From Amycolatopsis camponoti (GTDB taxonomy: Bacteria > Actinomycetota > Actinomycetes > Mycobacteriales > Pseudonocardiaceae), in contig NZ_CABVGP010000003.1 of assembly GCF_902497555.1 (NCBI RefSeq), positions 1,612,001 through 1,676,000 of the forward strand: a stretch of DNA of 64,000 bases. Direction: 5' to 3'. Positions 19,305 to 27,629 of this stretch are shown one piece after another; positions within the stretch are counted from its first letter, which is position 1, and each line of letters starts with the position of its first letter. The notes under the pieces are model-generated. The model was not told where the DNA came from. It saw nothing but the letters and a program-made list of their open reading frames with translations, and ran no database searches. Position numbers and translations under genes: made by a program.

Positions 19305-20968
19305 GCTGTTCCTCCGATCGGCAGCGTCGCGGCGAACGCGGAGACCTGCAGCCCGCGCAGCGGCGTCAGGTTCACGTCCAGGCGCTCGGCCAGGCCCCGC
19401 AGCCGCTGGTCGGCGGCGTCGAGCTCACGCGGGTTGCGCGCGCTCAGCCGGACCACGCCGCGCAGCCCGATCTTGCCTTCGTCGGACGCCGGGGAAATCG
19501 ACATCGCGAGCGTCGACGACAGCGCGCGGACGCTCGTCAGCGCGTTCAAGCTGCCGGAGATCTTGCCCTTCGGCCAGCCGGTGATCGCGTAGCTCGCGTG
19601 GCCGATGCCGGCCGCGGTCACGCCGGACCAGCGCTCCTGCAGCGTCACCCGGTTCGGCGAGCCGGCGACCGAAGTCAGCTCCGCGGCCGAAATGCTCGCG
19701 CGCAGCAGCTCGTCCGGGTCGAGCGGCCGGGTCGGCACGCCCTGCGACTCCAGCGCGTTGCGCACCCGCGAAAGCGCGCCGATCAGCGCGCGGTGGGCGC
19801 CGACGACGCCGCCGCCACGCTCGCGGATCGCCGCCGGGCAGCGCTTCGGGTCCAGCCGGATCGCGACCCACGTCGTCCGCCGCGCGGCCGCGGGCAGCGG
19901 CCCGAGCACCTCCATGTAGGAGCTCAGCGCGGGCGAATCCGCCGGCAGCGCCGCGCTGCCGGGGTAGCAGTGCCAGATCGTCTGGATCGAGTCGAGGACC
20001 ACGCCGCGGTCTTCGAGGCACGGCGCGAGCGCCGACAGCGGCAGGCTCGGCGCGCCACCGGCCTGGGTGATCAGCGCCGGTGTCGGCTCGACGAGCAGCA
20101 CCGCCGTCCAGGTGCCGTCGTTCCAGGCGAGCCCGACCTGCTGGCGCTCGTGGTCGACGCCGTGCGCCACGACGAGGTCCGGCACGGCGATGCGAAGCAG
20201 GTTGACGCGGGCGTCGTCCGGGCCCGTCACGGTGGTCTCTTCGGCGGCCAGCTCCTCGACCGTGCTCGGCGGCAGCGGCTCGGCGACGCGGTCGTGCGAG
20301 CGGAAGGAATACCGCGTCGTCAGGCCTACCCACTGGGTGAACCAGCGGCCGCGCCAGCGCAGGAGAGCGACGATGAGGGCGAAACCGACGACGCCGATCG
20401 CGACGTACTTCATCGACATGTCGATGGCGAGCAGCACCAGCCCGACCGCGAGACCGACCTCGAGCACGACGAGGTTCGCCACGGGAAGCGGGCCGAGGCT
20501 CACGCCCGACGAGCGGCGCCGCGCGGGGGGCGCCATCCGCACGGGACTGGGCGGGGGAGTGGAAGGGCCGCTGTCGTCGGGTCCCTGGGGACCGCCAGAA
20601 CCGCCAGGACCGCCGGGTCCACCCGGACCGCCACCGCCGGGACCACCCGGACCGCCGGGGCCACCAGGTCCACCGGGGCCGCCAGGTCCACCGGGACCGG
20701 GACCGGGACCGCCGGGACGTCCACCGGGTCCGCCGGGGCCACCAGGACCGGGACCGGGTCCACCGGGACCGCGCGGGGGCATCCCGGGTCCGCCGGGGCC
20801 ACCACCGGGGCCGCCAGGTCCGCCGGGAACGCCACCGGGGCCACCCGGCACGCCTCCCGGACCGCCGGGACCTCCGGGTCTCCCGGGGCGCGGCGGCGGG
20901 CCCGGCGGGCGGCCGGAGGGCGGGGGCCCGGGCGGGCCAGGCGGACGTGGAGGAGTGGTGACGGACAT
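19301..20968 (-). CDS. eccE: Type VII secretion protein EccE with Pro/Gly-rich N-terminus
   Basis: EccE is a membrane component of the T7SS translocon. This protein has 555 residues. Residues 6-131 are almost only Pro and Gly. Two membrane helices follow near residues 161-205 (VVLEVGLAVGLVLLAIDMSM, then YVAIGVVGFALIVALL), then a ~330-residue soluble domain starting WVGLTTRYSFRSH. The ATG at 20968 has GGGGAAGAG upstream. The order (two helices, then a large domain), the ESX gene context and divergence from eccB support EccE. M. tuberculosis ESX-4 lacks this subunit. Assignment is by architecture and context. Confidence 0.75.
   Translation of the reverse strand: MSVTTPPRPPGPPGPPPSGRPPGPPPRPGRPGGPGGPGGVPGGPGGVPGGPGGPGGGPGGPGMPPRGPGGPGPGPGGPGGPGGRPGGPGPGPGGPGGPGGPGGPGGPGGPGGGGPGGPGGPGGSGGPQGPDDSGPSTPPPSPVRMAPPARRRSSGVSLGPLPVANLVVLEVGLAVGLVLLAIDMSMKYVAIGVVGFALIVALLRWRGRWFTQWVGLTTRYSFRSHDRVAEPLPPSTVEELAAEETTVTGPDDARVNLLRIAVPDLVVAHGVDHERQQVGLAWNDGTWTAVLLVEPTPALITQAGGAPSLPLSALAPCLEDRGVVLDSIQTIWHCYPGSAALPADSPALSSYMEVLGPLPAAARRTTWVAIRLDPKRCPAAIRERGGGVVGAHRALIGALSRVRNALESQGVPTRPLDPDELLRASISAAELTSVAGSPNRVTLQERWSGVTAAGIGHASYAITGWPKGKISGSLNALTSVRALSSTLAMSISPASDEGKIGLRGVVRLSARNPRELDAADQRLRGLAERLDVNLTPLRGLQVSAFAATLPIGGTA
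20578..20953 (-). repeat. Pro/Gly low-complexity coding repeat in eccE
   Basis: About 126 codons encode runs of PGG, PGP and GGP triplets, with strong GC strand asymmetry (CCGGGNGGNCC-type repeats). The pattern is irregular rather than a strict Gly-X-Y collagen repeat. It would form an extended cytoplasmic arm ahead of the membrane helices. Confidence 0.9.
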
Positions 20969-21125
20969 CCGCGCTTTCTCTTCCCCTCGTGCTTGCTGCG
21001 TACCCCGGAAGCCGGGTCCCGGGGGATCCGACCCTAGCCGGAGTTGGTAGAAACCCCACACCAGACGGTCCCCGTACGGCTATCCTGCGGAACCGTACCG
21101 CGACGGGGAGAGCTGTAGGTCGAGA
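20969..21125. promoter_or_regulatory. Divergent eccE/eccB promoter region
   Basis: A 157-base space between the divergent starts of eccE and eccB must hold both promoters. A possible -10 for eccB is TATCCT at 21081-21086, 40 bases before the ATG; no good -35 was found. The eccE ribosome binding site GGGGAAGAG lies in the left part. Assignment is tentative. Confidence 0.35.
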
Positions 21126-22766
21126 ATGCCATCAACACCCACGACTAAGTCTCAGGTTCAGGCGTACAAGTTCGTCCTGCGCCGGATGCAGTCGGCGCTG
21201 GTCCGGCGCGACGCCGTGATGCTGCACGACCCGATGCGCACCCACACGCGGGCCACGATCGTGGGGGTCGTGCTCGGCGCCCTCGGCATGATCGTGTTCG
21301 TCGTCTGGGGGCTGCTCAGCCCGGCCCCGTCGGTCCCGGAGGCCGGCGGCATCGTGATCGGTGAGCAGTCCGGCACGGTCTACGTGGTGATGGGGAACCC
21401 GAAGACCCTCGTCCCGACGTTCAACCTCGCGTCGGCGCGGCTTCTTCTGCTGGCTCAGCAGAAGAATTCGAGCACGGGCAACAACCCCGGGGCCGCGCCG
21501 GCCGCCGCCCCGGCCCCGGCGAGCCCCGCCGCTGTGAAGAATCCCACTGTCGTTTCCGACGAACAGCTGAAGGACATCCCGCGCGGAAAGCTGACCGGAA
21601 TTCCGGACGGGCCGCAGCTGATCCCGACGGACTCCCAGCGGATCACCCCCAACTGGGCGGTGTGCGACCAGGTCCTGCTCGATCCGACGCAGCCGAACCC
21701 GGACATCGGCAAGACCGAGACGTCCGTCTTCGGCGGCGTCGCCCCGAGCGCCCTCGGCACCGAGCTGGGGGAGAAGGAAGCCTTGCTGGCGGCGGCGGAC
21801 AACGGCAAGACCTACCTGATCTACCGCCTGCCGAGCACGCAGAACCGCCCGAACGCCAACACCGTCCGCGCCGAGATCGACACCAGCGACTCGCACAACG
21901 CGGTCTCGACGGCCTTGCAGCTGCTGAACCAGAAGCCGCGCAAGATCACGCAGGGCCTGCTGAACGCGATCCCCGAGGTCCCGCGCCTGACCCCGCCGGT
22001 GATCGCGGACGGCGCGCCTCCGGCCGACCTCGACGGACTGGCCGCGGGCGACGTCTTCTCCACGCAGCCCACGGGTGAGCAGCCGCAGTACTGGGCCATC
22101 ACCACGGCCGGCATCCAGCAGGTGTCGCAGGCGGTCGCCGACGTCATGCGCGTCGCGAAGCACGGCAGCGCGAGCGAGCTGCGGACACTCGGCCTCGACA
22201 AGCTGTCCGGCATCCGCGTGCTGCGGGCCGGTGACCCCGACTACATCCAGGTCGACGACTTCCCGCGGTCGGTCCCGACGGTCCTCGACGCCACCAAGAA
22301 CTCGGCGGTCGCCTGCCTCGGCTGGTCCGTGGTCGGCGAGGGCGACAACCGCGACGGCCACACGTCGGTGTACATCGACACCCTGCTGCCGGGCCAGAAC
22401 AGCCACGGCGCCAAGTTCGCCACCACCAAGGTCACCACGCCGGGCCCGAACCGCGTGCCGATCAACGGGTTCTACCTCCAGCCCGGTTTCGGCGCGGTGG
22501 TCCAGTCCGCGACCGGCAAGGCCAGCTTCGGCAAGGGCGCGATCCAGCTGATCTCCGACCGCGGTATCCGCTACAGCGTCCCGGACGCCGCGACCGCGGA
22601 CGCGATCGGCCTGAACAACCGCCAGCCCGCGCCGGAGTCGATCATCGGCCTGCTGCCGACCGGGGCTTCGCTGAACACCCAGGACGTGCTCAAGCAGTTC
22701 GACTCGGTGCCGATCGACCCGAACGCCGGCACGTTCCCGGTCGCGACTCCGCAAGCGGGCGGCTGA
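21126..22766 (+). CDS. eccB: Type VII secretion protein EccB
   Basis: A 546-residue EccB, the membrane-anchored T7SS core subunit with a large extracytoplasmic part. The N-terminal cytoplasmic segment TKSQVQAYKFVLRRMQSALV and RRDAVMLHDPMRTHTRATIV are family hallmarks. One membrane helix lies near residues 46-67 (GVVLGALGMIVFVVWGLL). The remainder is periplasmic repeats, with YVVMGNPKTLVPTFNLASAR soon after the helix. An Ala/Pro/Asn-rich insert lies near residue 120. It diverges from eccE and leads two substrate-like genes. Confidence 0.95.
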   Translation: MPSTPTTKSQVQAYKFVLRRMQSALVRRDAVMLHDPMRTHTRATIVGVVLGALGMIVFVVWGLLSPAPSVPEAGGIVIGEQSGTVYVVMGNPKTLVPTFNLASARLLLLAQQKNSSTGNNPGAAPAAAPAPASPAAVKNPTVVSDEQLKDIPRGKLTGIPDGPQLIPTDSQRITPNWAVCDQVLLDPTQPNPDIGKTETSVFGGVAPSALGTELGEKEALLAAADNGKTYLIYRLPSTQNRPNANTVRAEIDTSDSHNAVSTALQLLNQKPRKITQGLLNAIPEVPRLTPPVIADGAPPADLDGLAAGDVFSTQPTGEQPQYWAITTAGIQQVSQAVADVMRVAKHGSASELRTLGLDKLSGIRVLRAGDPDYIQVDDFPRSVPTVLDATKNSAVACLGWSVVGEGDNRDGHTSVYIDTLLPGQNSHGAKFATTKVTTPGPNRVPINGFYLQPGFGAVVQSATGKASFGKGAIQLISDRGIRYSVPDAATADAIGLNNRQPAPESIIGLLPTGASLNTQDVLKQFDSVPIDPNAGTFPVATPQAGG

Positions 22767-22834
22767 GGCGGAACCACCGGGGGCCGGCGGACGTCACACG
22801 CTCGAGGAGATCTTCTGGTGAGCGGAGAGGTGCC

Positions 22835-23152
22835 ATGGCCGGCTTGAGGATGGACGGCGTGGTCGTCGCCGAGTACGCCCGGACCGCCGAGGAGGCCGCT
22901 GACGACCTGCACGCGGCCGCGGCCGACGTGGGGGGCGAGGGCGTCTCCGGCGAGTCCTACGGCCCTCTGGGGGCGCAGATCGGGCTCGGTGAGTCGTACG
23001 GCCGCGCGGCCGGTGCACTCCGGCGTCAGCTGTCCGACGGCGCCGAGGCGCTGAAGTCGGCCGCCGAAGCGCTGCGGCAGGTCACGGTGCGCCACAGCGG
23101 GCAGGACGCGGCGGCCGCCGAGCTGATCGAGCGCGCCGGGCGGGTCGAATGA
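22835..23152 (+). CDS. EspC-like T7SS target protein
   Basis: A 105-residue helical protein resembling the EspC/T7SS-target family (small alpha-helical secreted proteins of ESX loci). The segment YGPLGAQIGLGESYGRAAGA followed by a long Ala-rich helix is the family pattern. No clear C-terminal YxxxD/E signal is present; HSGQDAAAAELIE stands at that position. The stop overlaps the next gene by four bases, suggesting that the two proteins form a pair, as WXG100 partners do. Family assignment is moderate. Confidence 0.65.
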   Translation: MAGLRMDGVVVAEYARTAEEAADDLHAAAADVGGEGVSGESYGPLGAQIGLGESYGRAAGALRRQLSDGAEALKSAAEALRQVTVRHSGQDAAAAELIERAGRVE

Positions 23153-24282
23153 TGTTCGCCGAACCGGAAGGCGCCACGGACTCCATTCCGCACCCGCTGG
23201 CCAAGAAGACCGCCCCGGCGCCGGCCGCGCCCGTGGTCGCGTTCGCCCCGGACGCGGAAGGCGACGAGATCGCCGCCACGGCCGAGCCGTACCTGGCCTA
23301 CCTCACCGATGTTTCGCACCAGCTCGGGCTGATCGACCCCGTCGAGACGTACTTCCGCCCGCTGATCGGCCGCTGGGGGGACCTCGGCGCCGAAGCCGGC
23401 CGGCTGCGCCAGGCCGCCGCCACCGCGGCCGAGGTGTCCACCCGCCTCGACGACGGCCTCGGCCGCCTCGACGGCGGCTGGGAAGGCCGCGACGCCGACG
23501 CTTTCGTCGCGTACATGCGGGAGATCGGGGCCGCGGGCGGCGACCTCCAGGAGGCGTTCACCGTCCTCGCCGGCTCGCTCGACGAGCTGGTGACGACCCT
23601 CCGCCACGTCGTCGTCGACCTCACCGAAGTGCTGGTCGACGCGGCGGACCTGATCTCCGAGACGATGACGCTGCCGAGCGGCGGCGCCAAGCGGGCGCGG
23701 GTCCAGCTGCGCGAGACGCAGGATTCGGCGAAGGCGCTGTACGAGACGGCGCGGGACGTCCTCGAGGCGTTCGACCGGCTGTGCGACGGCGTCGACGATC
23801 CCGACGCGACCGCCCGGAGCATCGAGATCGCGCACCGGTACCCGGACGAGCGGTTCCGGCTGCACGACGACTCGGTCATCGGCACCTCCGCCGCCGAGGA
23901 ACCGACGACGACGCCCGCCGCCGCGGATTCGGCTTCCGGTTCCGGTTCCGACGAGGCCACGACGCCGTCGTCGGCGAGCGGAGACCCGGCGGAGCCGAAG
24001 CACACCGGCGCGGGCACGCCGGAGGCTCAGCCGGCCGCGGCCCAGCCGGTCGCCGCCCCGGACCAGCCGGACGCCGCGAACCAGTCGTCGTCGGGCATGC
24101 CGATGATGCCGATGATGGGCTTCGGAGCCTTCGGCGGCGGCGGTGGCCAAGGACGGCGCCAGTCGAAGACACGTCCGACGACGTCGCCGTCGGAACTGCT
24201 GGGGGAGCCGGGCTTGGTGGCCCCGCCGGTCATCGGCGAGGAGGAAGACCCGCAGCAGAAGAAGAAACCGCCGGCGAAGTGA
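23149..24282 (+). CDS. WXG100-like T7SS substrate with disordered C-terminus
   Basis: A 377-residue protein. Residues ~45-210 are helical and contain a WxG-type turn (GGWEGRDADAFVAYMREIGA), as in WXG100 or LXG-type T7SS proteins. From about residue 240 the sequence is Ser/Thr/Ala/Pro-rich and disordered, then has a Met/Gly-rich block (GMPMMPMMGFGAFGGGGGQG) and ends with a basic/acidic tail (EEEDPQQKKKPPAK). It is probably secreted or docked with its four-base-overlapping partner upstream. The exact function is unknown; no enzymatic domain is visible. Confidence 0.65.
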   Translation: MMFAEPEGATDSIPHPLAKKTAPAPAAPVVAFAPDAEGDEIAATAEPYLAYLTDVSHQLGLIDPVETYFRPLIGRWGDLGAEAGRLRQAAATAAEVSTRLDDGLGRLDGGWEGRDADAFVAYMREIGAAGGDLQEAFTVLAGSLDELVTTLRHVVVDLTEVLVDAADLISETMTLPSGGAKRARVQLRETQDSAKALYETARDVLEAFDRLCDGVDDPDATARSIEIAHRYPDERFRLHDDSVIGTSAAEEPTTTPAAADSASGSGSDEATTPSSASGDPAEPKHTGAGTPEAQPAAAQPVAAPDQPDAANQSSSGMPMMPMMGFGAFGGGGGQGRRQSKTRPTTSPSELLGEPGLVAPPVIGEEEDPQQKKKPPAK

Positions 24283-24284
24283 CC

Positions 24285-24306
24285 CGCTTCCCCGGCCGGG
24301 GAAGCG
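24285..24306. terminator. Perfect 22-bp palindrome between convergent genes
   Basis: CGCTTCCCCGG directly followed by CCGGGGAAGCG, with no loop bases, lies between the stop of the WXG-like gene (+) and the stop of mycP (-). It can act on both strands as a bidirectional terminator. Confidence 0.75.
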
Positions 24307-25938
24307 TCAGCGCCGGGAAGCCGCTTCCTCGGGCCGGTTGCGGCGGATGGTGCGCATCACGAACAGCGTGATCAGCAGCGCCACGACACCGCCGCCGGTG
24401 CCGGCCAGTGCCACGATCATCGGGGTCGAGCTGTGGTCGTTCGCCGGCGGGAGCTGGGCCAGCTGCGGAGGCGGGATCGGCGCCTGGTTCCCGATCTCGG
24501 ACGGGAGGCTCTGCGTCAGCGCCGCCACCGGGTCGATGACGCCGTAGCCGACGAAGTTGTCGCGGCCGCCCGGAGCCGCCGGGTGCTGGGCCGTTTCCTT
24601 GATGCGGTTGATGATGCCCTTGGCGTCGAGGGTCGGGTACTTGGCCTTGACCAACGCCGCGAGGCCCGCCACGTACGGTGCGGCGAAGCTCGTTCCCTGG
24701 ATCTCGCTGGCCTTGTCGCCGCTTTCGAACGTCAGGTTCGCCAGGCCGCGGGAGCCTTCGGCGGGGTCGAGCGAGATGATCTGCGTCCCCGGCGCCGCGA
24801 CGCCCACCCACGGGCCGTGCACGCTGAACGGGGCCACGCTGCCGTACTGGTCGATCGCCCCGACGGACAGCACGTCGTCGGCGAACCACGGCGGCGTCAC
24901 GATCGTCTTGGGCTTCCGCGCGTCCGGCTGGTCGTTCTGCGGGCAGGTGTCCGTCGCGTTGCCGGCGGCGGCGACGACCACGATGCCCGCCAGCGCCGCG
25001 TAGTGCACGGCCGCCTGGACCTGCTGCTCGCCTTCGGTGATGCTGCCGGTCGCCGTGCGGCAGTTGTCGACCGACATGTTGATGACGTCGGCCGACTTGC
25101 GGTCGGCGATGCCGCGGATGATCTCGGCCAGCGTCTTCAGCGTGCCCGCGGTGCCGGCCTTCTCCAGCTGGCGTCCGCCGTTCGACTGCCCGGGCGAAGT
25201 CCGGTCGCCGTCACCGGAACCGGAGCCGCCACCGCCCTCGCCGCTCGGCGGCAGCGAAGACCCCGAACCGGTGGGCGGCGTGGTGCTCGACGACGGCGTG
25301 CCCCCGGCGGTGTTGCTCGCCGGCGGCGTCGACGTCGAGGTGTCGGGCTCGTAGTTCTCGCTCAGCTGGCGGTAGGACACGATGGTCGCGTCCGGCGCCA
25401 CGCCGATGAACCCGACCTCCGGGTTGTCCGGCTTCGCCGCGATGATCCCGGCGACCTCGGTGCCGTGGCCGTCGCAGTCCTCGAGTCCCTTGGGCTGGCC
25501 GTTCGTCGGCGTCGCGACGTACTCGCCACCGGACTCGAGGTTCGGCAGCCACGGGTGCTTCGTCACGCCCGTGTCGACCACGGCGACCTTGACGCCCCGG
25601 CCGACGCCGCCGTTCGTGGCGGCCTTGACGATCTCCTGGGCCTTCGTGATCTGCAGGTAGTCCTGGCCCCACGGCCGGTTCTTCAGCACGATGTTCTGGC
25701 CCAGCGTGCTGCGCTGGACGCAGCCCTTCGACTGCTTGTACTTCTTGTCCGGCTGGCCGGAGTCCGGGAGCAGCTTGGTCATGTCCACCGGGGGCGGGGT
25801 CGCGAAGTAGCCGTCGGCGGGCGCCTGCTGCGCCCAGACCGGCACCGCGACGGCCACCGAGGACAGGAAGCCGATCGTGCCGGTCAGCAACGCCGTCGTG
25901 GTCCGCCGGGTGGCGCCGAAACGCCGTCCTACTGCCAT
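24307..25938 (-). CDS. mycP: Mycosin, membrane-anchored subtilisin-like protease of the T7SS
   Basis: A 543-residue S8-family serine protease. MycP stabilises the T7SS complex and cleaves some substrates on the outer face of the membrane. A signal peptide covers residues ~1-37. The triad is D122 (VAVVDTGV), H158 (DCDGHGTEVAGI) and a serine near residue 415 (GTSFAAPYVAGLAALV). AAAGNATD holds the oxyanion asparagine. A Ser/Thr/Gly/Pro-rich loop of ~70 residues after VSYRQL matches the long insert known in mycosins. A C-terminal membrane helix (MIVALAGTGGGVVALLITLF) ends with a basic tail. Confidence 0.95.
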   Translation of the reverse strand: MAVGRRFGATRRTTTALLTGTIGFLSSVAVAVPVWAQQAPADGYFATPPPVDMTKLLPDSGQPDKKYKQSKGCVQRSTLGQNIVLKNRPWGQDYLQITKAQEIVKAATNGGVGRGVKVAVVDTGVTKHPWLPNLESGGEYVATPTNGQPKGLEDCDGHGTEVAGIIAAKPDNPEVGFIGVAPDATIVSYRQLSENYEPDTSTSTPPASNTAGGTPSSSTTPPTGSGSSLPPSGEGGGGSGSGDGDRTSPGQSNGGRQLEKAGTAGTLKTLAEIIRGIADRKSADVINMSVDNCRTATGSITEGEQQVQAAVHYAALAGIVVVAAAGNATDTCPQNDQPDARKPKTIVTPPWFADDVLSVGAIDQYGSVAPFSVHGPWVGVAAPGTQIISLDPAEGSRGLANLTFESGDKASEIQGTSFAAPYVAGLAALVKAKYPTLDAKGIINRIKETAQHPAAPGGRDNFVGYGVIDPVAALTQSLPSEIGNQAPIPPPQLAQLPPANDHSSTPMIVALAGTGGGVVALLITLFVMRTIRRNRPEEAASRR

Positions 25939-25958
25939 CCGAGATTCACCCGATCCGG

Positions 25959-27353
25959 TCACTTGAAGTTCAGGTGCCGCAGGGTCGTGTACAGGTCCAT
26001 CACGCCCAGGGCCAGCGGGAGCACGGAGGCGATGCAGAGCGCCTCGATGATCTCCACCGTGCGCCGCAGCGGCGGCGAGAAGCGCTGACCCGGGAAGATC
26101 ACGCCGACCACGAGCGCGCCGGCGGCCAGCAGGATCAGGATGCCGAAGACGTAGAGCAGGCGGTTCTCCGCGCTCGCCGAGACCAGCCAGCCGATCGCGA
26201 TCCCGGTCGCCGCGACGAGGCCCGTGGTGAGCAGGGCGACCGCCTGGCTGCCGTTCGCGTACGCGCGGGCGCGCAGCAGCAGCACGAGCGTCGCGACGAC
26301 GCCGAGGATGATCCCGAACGCGCCGGGCGCGCTCGCGGCGATGATCGCGGAGATCGCGACCGTGACGCCGCAGCCGACCATCAGGCCGGTCATGTAGTCG
26401 TGCGCGATCGCCGTCCGGCGCTCGATCGCCCGGTAGTCCGGGAAACCGGAGTCTTCCTTGAGCTCTTCGGCGCTGCCCGGGACGTGCGGCAGCGGCAGCT
26501 TCGCGAGCCAGATGGTGGCGCGCGGCAGGATCGAGATGCAGGCGAGAGCGACCGCGACGGTGCCGGCCGCGATGCCGGCGGCGGGGTGCGCGACGAGCGT
26601 GCCGAACAGGAAGGCCAGCGCGCCGAAGGTGCCCGCGGTGGCCGCGGCGATGAACGTCGTGATGCCGGCGCCGATGACCATGATGCAGACCGACGCGACG
26701 ATGATCACGAGGACCGCGCCCAGCAGCAGGTTCGCCCGCATCGACAGCCCGGGCACGATGTAGAAGCCGCTGACGAACGCCAGCGGCAGGCCGCCGGCCG
26801 CGGCGATCAGCACCCCGGTCGCTTCCGCCTGGTAGGCCTTGGCGAGCGTCGCGCCGACCGCGACGCACGCGATCGCGCCGATGCCGCCGGCGATGGCGGC
26901 GCCGAGCGCGTTGCCGCCGTAGAGCGAGCCGCTCATGAACAGCGCGATGGCGGCGGCGACCAGCGCCAGCCCGCCCGCGACGTGCCCGAAGCGGTTCGCC
27001 GTCTCCTTGGTCCAGGGGCGGAAGCTGTCGGGGGAGGACTCCGCGATCGCGTCGACGACGTCGTCGTACAGCGGCGGCGGCGGGTTCTCGTTGCGCTTGC
27101 GCAGCTGGAGCAGCTCGCCGTCCACGACGCCGAGCGAAGCCAGGGTCCGGCTCGGGTCGAGCGGGGCGTCCCCGAGCTTGGCGAGCGCCCAGCCACCGTG
27201 GCGGGCCCCGCCGTCCGGCGACGACTCCTTGGCCATGTCCAGGAGCATCGGCAGGAGATCGGCCACCGCGACGTCGGCGGGCAGGGCCACATCGATCCGC
27301 GTCGAGGGCGCGACGACCGTCACCCTGCTGAAAACTGTCGTGCCCGTAGCCAC
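25959..27353 (-). CDS. eccD: Type VII secretion integral membrane protein EccD
   Basis: A 464-residue EccD, the polytopic channel-like T7SS subunit. The first ~95 residues form the ubiquitin-like cytoplasmic domain (RVTVVAPSTRIDVALPADVA, with LASLGVVDGELLQLRKRNEN). About eleven hydrophobic helices follow from near residue 125. The GTG at 27353 gives the usual MATGTTVFSRV start; the frame stays open upstream but is antisense to eccC. mycP follows 20 bases downstream. eccD and eccC diverge across a 276-base region. Confidence 0.95.
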   Translation of the reverse strand: MATGTTVFSRVTVVAPSTRIDVALPADVAVADLLPMLLDMAKESSPDGGARHGGWALAKLGDAPLDPSRTLASLGVVDGELLQLRKRNENPPPPLYDDVVDAIAESSPDSFRPWTKETANRFGHVAGGLALVAAAIALFMSGSLYGGNALGAAIAGGIGAIACVAVGATLAKAYQAEATGVLIAAAGGLPLAFVSGFYIVPGLSMRANLLLGAVLVIIVASVCIMVIGAGITTFIAAATAGTFGALAFLFGTLVAHPAAGIAAGTVAVALACISILPRATIWLAKLPLPHVPGSAEELKEDSGFPDYRAIERRTAIAHDYMTGLMVGCGVTVAISAIIAASAPGAFGIILGVVATLVLLLRARAYANGSQAVALLTTGLVAATGIAIGWLVSASAENRLLYVFGILILLAAGALVVGVIFPGQRFSPPLRRTVEIIEALCIASVLPLALGVMDLYTTLRHLNFK

Positions 27354-27629
27354 TGCACTGCCCCCGCTCGGTCGAGACTGCTCCCGGGGGAACTTATACC
27401 GAACCCCGGTGCCGACATCATCGAACGTCCGAAATTCACTGTCATCCACAGGTCGGGTCCCGGAACGCGGCGTTACTGTCGGTGGCAGGCCGTACACTCG
27501 CTGGACGAGGGTGGGGCAGCGTTCACGGGGGGTTCGGGCATCCGGCGGAATTCCCCCGCGGCGTTCGATAGGTTGTTCGCACACCTTGCGGTGGCCGCCA
27601 TCGTCGAGTTTTGAATGAGGGGTCCTTCG
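27354..27629. promoter_or_regulatory. Divergent eccD/eccC intergenic region
   Basis: A 276-base gap between divergent T7SS operons with no gene I can support. On the minus strand TATAAG (27391-27396) could be a -10 for eccD. On the plus strand TACACT (27492-27497) and TAGGTT near 27570 are possible -10 elements for eccC. No convincing -35 sequences or operator repeats were found. Confidence 0.35.

Noticed and set aside
20578..20953. A true collagen-like Gly-X-Y domain in EccE
   Set aside because: The triplet register breaks often (PGG, GPG and GGG mixed), and the segment is predicted to be cytoplasmic, so triple-helix formation is not supported.
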